From positions 185,415 to 249,414 of the forward strand of contig JAPJBO010000277.1 of assembly GCA_030068145.1 (NCBI GenBank): 64,000 nucleotides of DNA. The letters are read 5' to 3'. Position 1 is the first letter of the stretch; every line of letters begins with the position of its first letter. The notes beneath the pieces were generated by a model. That model was not told where the DNA came from and ran no database searches. It worked only from the letters and a program-made list of their open reading frames with translations. This DNA comes from Diplonema papillatum. Lineage: Eukaryota; Euglenozoa; Diplonemea; Diplonemida; Diplonemidae. The position numbers and the translations under genes are program-made. This document shows, piece by piece, positions 44,130 to 54,300 of the stretch.

Positions 44130-44525
44130 TCCTAGTAGTTTGAGAGAGAGAGAGAGACGAGTTGAAGTGCAGGGACCATCTCTCCGAGGAATTTCCGGTC
44201 GCCTCACTGCTGCCACGTACTAGGTCGTTCCGTTGGAGGCGCAGTGTGGGTCGCGGCCCCGTCACCGAAGGTGACGGCGTCGGTGTTGACACAACCGGGG
44301 TCGATCTGGCAGGCGGGCGAGCCCGTTTCGCGGGGGAGCACCGTCTTGACGCGTCGCGGGTTCTCTTCTTCTTGGCAATTGCACGACCTACGGCGGCGGT
44401 GTTGACACAACCCGGGGCCGATCTGGCTGGCGGGCGAGCCCGTTTCGCGGGGGAGCACCGTCTTGACGCGTCGTGGGCTCTCTTCTTCTTGGCAATTGCA
44501 CGGCCTACGGCGGCGGCTAGCGTCG
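44130..44525 (+). repeat. Dispersed repeat family 6, copy 2 with internal duplication
   Basis: Shares GTGCAGGGACCATCTCTCCG and GGCGGCTAGC with 16786-17085. A ~119-bp segment with GAGCCCGTTTCGCGGGGGAG occurs twice (about 44282-44400 and 44401-44519). No coding function recognised. Confidence 0.7.
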
Positions 44526-44640
44526 TTTGATGCAGCAACAATCTGTGCACAAGTCGCCACGGACTCGTAGTAACTAGCCGAACTTCCGACGCAGCCGGAG
44601 TCAGCTCAGGGGGGCAGGTATCGTTTCTTTGCTTTTTCGT

Positions 44641-46100
44641 ACTCATGAGGGGCCGCCTGTGACCTACCGTGCTCGGTTCAACAGCCCGACCAATCAGCTT
44701 CGAGTTAAAGCAAGCCGAGGACGCGTGCCCGCATATAATGGTACACTGTCCGATTATGGCATGCATTTATTTCTTTCCCTGATGCATAGTCGGCTACAGC
44801 GTCCGTTCCCATGTACAATGACAAGCCGTTGGCATGCTTCACTAAGTCCGAGGACAGGGTTTACGGGCGGTCTGATGCAATAGCAACCACAGTCCGTTTT
44901 CTAGACTGTTTCGAGTTGCAAGGATCCGCCGTTTTGATGCCTCCGTACTCATGAGGGGCCGCCTATGACCTACCGTGCTCGGTTCAACAGCCCGACCAAT
45001 CAGCTTCGAGTTAAAGCAAGCCGAGGACGCGTGCCCGCATAATGGTACACTGTCCGATTATGGCATGCATTTATTTCTTTCCCTGATGCATAGTCGGCTA
45101 CAGCGTCCGTTCCCATGTACAATGACAAGCCATTGGCATGCTTCACTAAGTCCGAGAATAGCAACCACAGTCCGTTTTCTAGACTGTTTCGAGTTGCAAG
45201 GATCCGCCGTTTTGATGCCTCCGTACTCATGAGGGGCCGCCTATGACCTACCGTGCTCGGTTCAACAGCCCGACCAATCAGCTTCGAGTTAAAGCAAGCC
45301 GAAGACGCGTGCCCGCATAATGGTACACTGTCCGATTATGGCATGCATTTATTTCTTTCCCTGATGTTCGCTTTTACGTTACTTCGCTTAGCATAGTCGG
45401 CTACAGCGTCCGTTCCCATGTACAATGACAAGCCATTGGCATGCTTCACTAAGTCCGAGAATAGCAACCACAGTCCGTTTTCTAGACTGTTTCGAGTTGC
45501 AAGGATCCGCCGTTTTGATGCCTCCGTACTCATGAGGGGCCGCCTATGACCTACCGTGCTCGGTTCAACAGCCCGACCATTCAGCTTCGAGTTAAAGCAA
45601 GCCGAGGACGCGTGCCCGCATATAATGGTACACTGTCCGATTATGGCATGCATTTATTTCTTTCCCTGATGCATAGTCGGCTACAGCGTCCGTTCCCATG
45701 TACAATGACAAGCCATTGGCATGCTTCACTAAGTCCGAGAATAGCAACCACAGTCCGTTTTCTAGACTGTTTCGAGTTGCAAGGATCCGCCGTTTTGATG
45801 CCTCCGTACTCATGAGGGGCCGCCTATGACCTACCGTGCTCGGTTCAACAGCCCGACCAATCAGCTTCGAGTTAAAGCAAGCCGAAGACGCGTGCCCGCA
45901 TAATGGTACACTGTCCGATTATGGCATGCATTTATTTCTTTCCCTGATGTTCGCTTTTACGTTACTTCGCTTAGCATAGTCGGCTACAGCGTCCGTTCCC
46001 AAGTCCGAGGACAGGGTTTACGGGCGGTCTGATGCAATAGCAACCACAGTCCGCTTTCTAGACTGTTTCGAGTTGCAAGGATCCGCCGTTTTGATGCCTC
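44641..46100. repeat. Satellite-like tandem array, five units of ~280-305 bp
   Basis: Units start (ACTCATGAGGGGCCGCC) at 44641, 44947, 45225, 45528 and 45808, with lengths 306, 278, 303, 280 and ~293 bp. Units 3 and 5 share a 24-bp insertion (TTCGCTTTTACGTTACTTCG). Units 1 and 5 share a segment missing from the others (GGACAGGGTTTACGGGCGGT). Copy pairs 2-3 and 4-5 look like a duplicated dimer. Small reading frames in each unit are not protein-like. Confidence 0.9.
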
Positions 46101-46545
46101 CGGTCGACAGTAAAGGCGGGCATGGCTGGCACCAGTGTAGAGCGGTTGGCAGCTGTCTTCTCCATGCAATGCAGCAGGTGCTGTGCTGTGTGTGTCGCTC
46201 ACAACCCGAGGAGAAATATGAAGATGTCGGGAGAGGTCCGGCAAAGCAGCGTCCGCCCAATCGGAACAAGGCACGGACCGGATGGTGGGTTTGGGGCAAA
46301 GGGCAAGGGGCAGTCAGGCCGGTCACGTACAGAGAAGCAACGCACAAACGAGTTGGCCGCACGCGCTTGATAGACAAAGAGACCAGCTTCGAACATCGGC
46401 GCCGACGCCTTGCAAGCCAGCATACTTCCCGACAGTGTGGGGTGGCTTTAGGCCACGGGGTTGGATCGATTCGGACTCTTTCACATGTATATTAGCAGCG
46501 GACCAAGTGCCACACCAATTCTCGACCTCTGAGCCCAACACCCAC
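46101..46545. other. Intergenic, no recognised content
   Basis: Open frames of 80-140 codons exist on both strands but overlap each other and lack recognisable motifs. Nothing shared with other parts of the window was noticed. Confidence 0.4.
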
Positions 46546-46775
46546 CGTATCCGCTCTATCTAATGAGCTTTCAGCAGCCAGCTCAGAGGATTGCTGGTTA
46601 TGCTGGTTGGGGTTCAAGCCTCGTGGAATTCCCTCGCACCGTATCCACTCTATCTAATGAGCTTTCAGCAGCCAGCTCAGAGGATTGCTGGTAATGCTGG
46701 TTGGGGTTCAAGCCTCGTGGAATTCCCTCGCACCGTATCCACTCTATCTAATGAGCTGCCAGCAGCCAGCTCAGA
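46546..46775. repeat. ~94-bp tandem repeat, 2.4 units
   Basis: Unit begins ACCGTATCCACTCTATCTAA and contains TTCAGCAGCCAGCTCAGAGG and GGTTGGGGTTCAAGCCTCGT; copies begin near 46546, 46639 and 46733. Sequence 46776-47000 is unassigned. Confidence 0.85.
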
Positions 46776-46999
46776 ATGAATCGCAAGAATTGCATGCGTT
46801 GATCTTCGAAACAAGCGACGATTACTGGCAGGTGGACGGTCATCGTGTGTAATGGTATGGTGTACAACAATATACTGCGTTGAGTATGCGTCAGTTACAA
46901 CGGGGCGCAGGCAGGCGGGTAAACAGGAATACCTGGCAGGATCGACGCAGGGCTGCTGGTGGCGCAAACCAAAAAGAGGAGGAACCCGCCGACCATAGA

Positions 47000-48319
47000 C
47001 TACATCAGCATGAGAGTGTAGCTACATGCTCGTGGTCCTGCTACATCATCCTTCACCCACTGGATCTGCACCGCAGCATCATAGCCACAGCAACATTGAT
47101 GCAACCTCCCCAACTGCAGCTCGGGGTCGCGACTGTAGCATGGAAACCGCCAATAATCCGCGGGCTACAACATCTGCATCGCGAGTCTTGCGCTGCGACG
47201 TTGCCCGCATCACATGTCCAAGTCACGTCAGCTTGGGGGTCTTCGTAGCCTCGAAGAACGGCTGCACCGCAAACCGGTACTCCGGCGACACGTCGGGCCG
47301 GAGCTGCTGCAGGTACTGCGCGCCGCGCTCGCAGCGGGAGGAACATCAGCATGGAGTGGCGTATGTAGAAACATGCTCATAGTCTTGCTATATCAGACGC
47401 TACCAGGATGGTCCGCATGTGTACACATCACGCCACAGAGCAACGTAGGCGCAACGTACCCACTGCAGCTCGGCATTGCGACTATGGCACGGAGAACCGC
47501 GGGCTACTACATCTGCAGCGCGAGTCTTGCGTCTTGGGTTGCGACGCTGCTCGCATCACATGTCCAAGAGACTTGCGTTACGCTGCTGCATCACATGTCC
47601 AAGTCTGACAAGTCAGCTTCGGGGTCTTCGTAGCCTTCGAAGAACAGCTGCACCGCAAACCGGTACTCCGGCGACACGTCGGGCCGGAGCTGCTGCAGGT
47701 ACTGCGCGCCGCGCTCGCAGCGGGAGGAACATCAGCATGGAGTGGCGTATGTAGATACATGCTCGTGGTCTTGCTATCAGACGCTACTAGGATGGTCCGC
47801 ATGTGTACACATCGCGCCACAGAGCAACGTAGGCGCAACGTACCCACTGCAGCTCGGCATTGCGACTGTGGCACGGAGAACCGCGGGCTACAACATCTGC
47901 AGCGCGAGTCTTGCGTCTTGGGTTGCGACACGTCGGGCCGGAGCTGCTGCAGGTACTGCGCGCCGCGCTCGCAGCGGGAGGAACATCAGCATGAAGCGGT
48001 GTATGTAGATACATGCTCGTGGTCTTGCTATATCAGACGCTACCAGGATGGTCCGCATGTGTACACATCGCGCCACAGAGCAACGTAGGCGCAACGTACC
48101 CACTGCAGCTCGGCATTGCGACTGTGGCGCGGAGAACCGCAGCGTGAGTCTAGCGTCTTGCATTGCGACGCTGCTCGCTTCACATGTCCAAGAGACTTGC
48201 GATACACTGCTGCATCACATGTCCAAGAGACTTGCGATACACTGCTGCATCACATGTCCAAGAAACTTGCGATACACTGCTGCATCACATGTCCAAGAGA
48301 CTTGCGTTACACTGCTGCA
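47000..48319 (-). repeat. Tandem copies of the Kelch-kinase gene 3' end
   Basis: Three partial copies of the last ~110 bases of the kinase coding region (marker GTCGGGCCGGAGCTGCTGCA on the plus strand) start near 47290, 47680 and 47931; the authentic one is at 48404. They are embedded in a ~330-390-bp unit that also has CAGACGCTACCAGGATGGTC and CACATGTCCAAG blocks. In front of the stop codon a 35-bp unit built from the gene's final codons (CACATGTCCAAGAGACTTGC) repeats five times (48178-48330). The third copy is internally shortened. Confidence 0.85.
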
Positions 48320-51300
48320 TCACATGTCCAAGTCTGACAAGTCAGCTTCGGGATCTTCGTAGCCTTCGAAGAACGGCTGCACCGCAAACCGGTACTCCGG
48401 CGACACGTCGGGCCGGAGCTGCTGCAGGTACTGCGCGCCGCCGGGGGACGAGAAGCGCGGAGAACACGACACCTCCGACGGTCGCCCGATCGAAGCGGCG
48501 AACCCGGACAGCGGCTGGGGCAGCGGGCCGCCCGGCCGCTGCAGAGGAGGAGGGGCCCGCGCGAGGTGCGGGGCCGCGTGGCCAGCGAGCTGCTGCGCGT
48601 GCGCGTGGCCGGCCGCCCCGTCGTCGTGCCGCGGGGGAGACGCCGTCTGACTGCCCGACGAGCACGACCGCGGGTTGTACGGCGACGACTGCGACGGCAG
48701 CCGCCCCGCGGAGAGCCGGGCGGCATCCTGCTGCCGCGGCCGATCTTCGTGCCCCGCGCCGGCGGGCGCGGCGGCGGCGAGTTGCTCGCGCAGCATCCGC
48801 ATCTGCTCTTCGTGCTTCTCCTGCTGCAGCTGCAGCTGCCGCTCGAGTGCGGACGACCGGTCCTCATCCCGCTGCGTGATCATCTCGCGCTGGTGCACAT
48901 TGTGCGACACGAGCCGGTCCTGCAACGCGGTCATGTTCGCTTGCATTTCGAGCATCCGTTTTTCAAGCTCCGAGGTTTCACGCCCCCGGGCTTCGGGTTC
49001 CGCGGGGTTGCTTGCGGGTTGGTCGCCTTTGGGTTTCGCGGGTTGAGGCGGGCCCGCGTCGTGAAACGCGTCCTTGAACGGGTCACTGCGCGCGGGCTTT
49101 CCGTCGAGCGACGTTCTGTCTCTCCCGTTGGCACCCGCCGACGACACGACCGACGGCTCCTCGTCGCCAGCGCACGAGCTCTCGGACGGCGGGTGCGGCT
49201 CGCGGGGCGGGGGGAGGGCTTCGAAGGCGGAGGCCCGCCTGTTTTTAAGCCGGGTCGACCGGGGACTGGAGGGGTAAGCCCCCCCTTCCGTGTCCTCGTC
49301 GTCCTGAGACGCGATCCACGGGTCTTGCAGAAGCTGCGTGCACGAGTGCCGGAGGCTCAGGTCGCGGTGGAAGCACAGGGAGAGGAAGGACCGGGCGCTG
49401 TCGCTCGATTGCTTCGGAAGGACGGGCGAGCTGTCGCTGGAGGCGATGAACATGCACAGCGGGATCGCTTCCAGGTGCGAGACGTGGTGCCACGGCCGTC
49501 TGCCGTCGAGCATTTCGACCACGGTGCACCCTATGCCCCAAACGTCGCTTTTTAGGTCGGTCGTCATGCCGCTGATCATCTCCGGGGCCATGTACAGAGG
49601 GGTGCCCGCGATTTCGGTCTTCGCGTTAGCCGTCTGGAACATCGTCGTCCTCGTAGCCGCGGTCAGGTGCTTCGACGCACCGAAGTCGGCTACCTTGCAA
49701 ATCCCCGCGGCGTCTACTAGAATGTTCGCGGGCTTGATGTCCCGGTGCATCAAGCGCCGGGAGTGCAGGTACTCGATCCCCAGCACGATCTGCCGCGTGT
49801 ACCGCTGGCACACAATTTCCGGGAGGCCGCCTGCGGGGGGGTTGCGTTCTTTGCGAAGGTGCTCCGCCGACTACCCGAACAACAATAAGTCACTTCACGT
49901 GCTACTAAGCCGACCCATCCTATCCCCTGTCTATCGCAGTCCTATCAGCGTGTCTATCAGCAGGGGTGGACCGGCTCAGCTACGCTGGCAACAACAACTG
50001 CGACACAGCACGTAGCACGTGATCACGTGTTTTGTGTTTTCCAACAATCCCGTGGGACGTACTACAGGTAGCTTTTTTTTAAAACTGAACTTGAGCTGTG
50101 CAGCAACAATCTGTAACGATAGACTGCACAAGTAGTAATGTTCACGGGCTTTTTTTGATGTCCCGGTGCATCAGGCGCCGGGAGGCAGGTACTCGATCCC
50201 CAGCACTATCTGCCGCGTGTACCGCTGGCACACAATTTCAGGGAGGCCGCCTGCGGGGGGGTTGCGTTCTTTGCGAAGGTGCTCCGCCGACTACCCGAAC
50301 AATAAGTCACTTCACGTGATACTAAGCCGACCCATCCTATCCATCGCAGTCCTATCAGCGTGTCTATCAGCAGGGGTGGACCGGCTCAGCTACGCTGGCA
50401 ACAACAACTGCGACACAGCACGTAGCACGTGATCACGTGTTTTGTGTTTTCCAACAATCCCGTGGGACGTACTACAGGTAGCTTTTTTTTAAAACTGAAC
50501 TTGAGCTGTGCAGCAACAATCTGTAACGATAGACTGCACAAGTAGTAGTGTTCACGGGCTTTTTTTGATGTCCCGGTGCATCAGGCGCCGGGAGTGCAGG
50601 TACTCGATCCCCAGCACGATCTGCCGCATGTACCGCTGGCACACAATTTCCGAGAGGCCGCCTGCGGGGGGGTTGCGTTCTTTGCGAAGGTGCTCCGCCG
50701 AATACCCGAACAATAAGTCACTTCACGTGCTACTAAGCCGACCCATCCCCTATCCCCTGGAACTGCATCGGTACGATCGAAGAGGTGGTCAAATGGTCTC
50801 TAATGCAGGCCCGTCGCTGTAGATATTCTGCATTCGAATCAACTGCTGCTGTCTATCGCAGTCCTATCAGCGTGTCTATCAGCAGGGGTGGACCGGCTCA
50901 GCTACGCTGGCAACAACAACTGCGACACAGCACGTGATCACGTGTTTTGTGTTTTCCAACAATCCCGTGGGACGTACTACAGATAGCTTTTTTTTTAAAC
51001 TGAACTTGAGCTGTGCAGCAACAATCTGTAACGATAGACTGCACAAGTAGTATTGTTCACGGACTTGATGCCCCGGTGCACACAACCAAGGTACCCACCG
51101 ATCCTCTTACCTCGTGTAACCACCACTCTTTGAACTTGTGGTGCTGCTTATGGTTTGCGCAGGTTGAATATCCGTAACTATATCTGGTGTGATCCATATG
51201 CCCGGTGCAAACCCGGCACAAACCCGGCACAAACCCGGAAAAACTCAAGGGGGGTCCGATTTTTTATTTTGCACTACCCCTTCAGGTTCTGGCAGGTGAT

Positions 51301-54300
51301 CGCTGCAATCAAGCTAAACCGACGGCACCAGGGTCCTGTCGAGTAAAAACCAACACCAATTAATATGTAGGTCCACCGCAGAAGGTACCTGGAATGCTTT
51401 GCCATTGCAGCGCTGAATGCACATCTCTGACAGACAGGAACCACTATTTTCCAAAGCCTCCAGAGGGCAAGCCCGGTTGTGCTTGACGCAACGGACTACA
51501 ACCGACCACCAGCCAGCAATTGCCTCAAACTCCCCCGATACTACGGGAACCGAGGAGCCTAGTACAAGCAGATTAACCCTCTGCCCTCGCTGTTTCCAAA
51601 TGAAGCATCAATTCCAAATTCATGTGTCATGCTGGCTCTTGCCGGATGCTAGCGAGCGAGCTTCGTTACTTCACCACCGCGCCGTAGCCTCCATTGTGCC
51701 CTGGGTTCCATGATTGGCTGTTCTCGGCCGGTGTGCCCGAGTCGGTGTTTCCTCGTCTTTACACTTCTTCTTCGATTGTTTAACCCCAACGTCCGGGTCT
51801 GCCACTGGTGCGGCCCCGTTTTTCCGCTCCTCTGTCCCATCTGCTTCACCTCATGCTTCCATCCGGGCCTGCCTGCGCTTCCAGTCCGCTGGGTATTGTT
51901 CCTGGGGGTGAATTTTCCATTTCGGGTCGCCGTTTTCGAGCGACCTGCCTGGGGTACGGCACGCTCTCTCGCTTGCCATCTTGCCTGCTCGCAGAAAGCT
52001 GCATTTGCGGCATCATCGTCTGCATCGATGTTCTGCATCCGCGGTACTTTTCAGTCGACAACTACTGCTCCCGACACATTGAGCTAATGCTAACTCCACT
52101 GCAGAACGAGTGGTGACCTGCCTCTGCTAATTGCGTGACGCTTGTTTGCATGCAGTTGCGCGTCCACGAACGCCACGCACCCATGCTCGGTAGCCATTCC
52201 TCCCAGCTGCCGGGGCTGTTGGTACCCGCATTTTGGAGTGCATCGAAACCCCTGCAGAGCTCAAACAGCGGCTTGGTCAGCCACAGTTTGAAAGGATGCG
52301 GAACCAAAGGTAGCAGTCTGCTCAGGCCATCTTTAGCCATCCGACAGCACCTTCTAGGCGAGAGGGAAAACCGGTTGTACTTGATGGGCGGGGAACCCGC
52401 CCGTCCGAACCGCTTGTTGCCGACTTCTGTTCCGATGGCACAGCCGAGCGGGTTGAGCGTGGGAACTTCTGTCCCTCGTTCTGAATCGATGGAGATGCTT
52501 GCTTCTCTTTCCGTTTTCCAAGCTACGGAAGGGGCCTCAAACCGACAAAATATACACGATACCGAAGCCCGTAGGCTGATTATGACAGAAGGGCGAGGGA
52601 CCGCAAAGTGCGGGACAAACCCCCACGAGCACCAGACGATCATGAAACGTGGCAAAATCCACCGCGAAGCCTGAAATCTCCACGACCAAGGGTGCTAGCG
52701 GGTGCTGGGGAGAGAAAAATAAAAAACCCGGACCCCCCCCCCGGTACAAACCCGGCACAAACCCGGCACAAACCCGGAAAAACTCCAGGGTGGATCACAC
52801 CAATATCGTATTGCAATGCACAAGGCAGCCCCTCGAGGAGCGCTGGCGCAGCGTGTTTTGGGAGAAGATTAGCCCAGCGATAGTATTTACTCACCAGGCG
52901 AATCCTCCCCGGCACGTCCAAACAACCCCATGCCTAATATTTTCCCCCGAAGCAAATTAGGCTATGCCTGTACACATGAAGAGCGCACAATGTGCCCGTA
53001 TACGTAAGTTGTGAGCTCGTCGGGAGGTAAGGGATCTCCGCCGATTGATGTGGGCCAACTTTTCTGAAGCTACCGACCTTCAGAAGCCCCGATGTGGGCC
53101 AGCTTTTCTGAGGCCACTGACCTTTAGAAGCCTTGATGTGGGCCAACTTTTCTGAAGGGACTGACCTTAGAAGCCTTGACGTGGGCCAACTGACCTTTAG
53201 AAGCCTTGATGTGGGCCAGCTTTTCTGAGGCCACTGACCTTTAGAAGCCTTGATGTGGGCCAACTTTTCTGAAGGGACTGACCTTAGAAGCCTTGACGTG
53301 GGCCAACTGACCTTTAGAAGCCTTGATGTGGGCCAACTTTTCTGAAGCCACTGCTGGCAGCACCGGCAGGTGGCCGGTGGGCACGATCCCTGACGGCGTC
53401 GGGCGGCAGCCCGGCACCGGCGGCGGCGGCGGGATCCGCGTCCGCTTCCGGGCACTTTTTAGAGTATTGAGAAGCCGTTTGCAAGTCTCCCCGATCGCAG
53501 GCAGCGCGTTTTGGCGCGCTGTGAAGTCCAGCCTCAGACGCTGGAGTTGAAGAGGCCTGGCCTTGTGGCGGGCGTTTCCCGGCCGTCTTTTCAACCTGCA
53601 CCGATTTAGAGCAAGTCGTTCGGGGGTTTCTGAATGTTTTTAGGGTCCCCTGGGTGGACAGGCGAAGAACGAAAGACGCACCAAGCCCGCGTCGTGGGTG
53701 ACATGAGAGGCGCGGGGTGGGGTCAGAATCTGGGCACAGGGGGTGTTTATCAAGCGTTTCAAGCGTGGATGTCGCCGGGAGGTAAGCGATCTCCGCCGAG
53801 AAGGACGTTGGTGTAGTATTCACGGTACGACCGGAACAGACTGTCATAGTCAGCATTCGTCTTCTTCGCCCGCACAACAGCCTGTTCCAGTGTCGGCGCC
53901 GGCGGCGGGGGGGTTCGTTGTATAATGGTCTAGCTTGAAGATAATTGGAGGTCCTCGGCAGGGTTCTAACCCGGGCCTCCAGGCCTGAAGTATGCAAATA
54001 CCCGGCGAATCACGGATTCAGAAAACCCCGGACCGGGGGAATTGATGCTCCGTTTCAGAATGTGATTGACGCACTCTCTAATTAGCGTTCCGTACTTGGT
54101 GGTGCTAGAACAAGAAAGAGCGCGGGGGACGAAAAGGGAGCCAAAGCATGCTCCGTTTCAGAATGTGCTTGACTCAACTCTAGTGATTAGCGTTCAGTAC
54201 TCGGTGGTGCTAAAAATACTCGACGTAGCTGCTTTTGACTCCGAATGGAAGGGAGGACTCAGAGCACAAAGGATATCTTCCCCTAACGACGAAGGTCACC

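Noticed and set aside
52062..52655. 197-codon minus ORF inside the 51185-52802 transposon
   Set aside because: No transposase motif recognised and several competing frames; treated as decayed interior.
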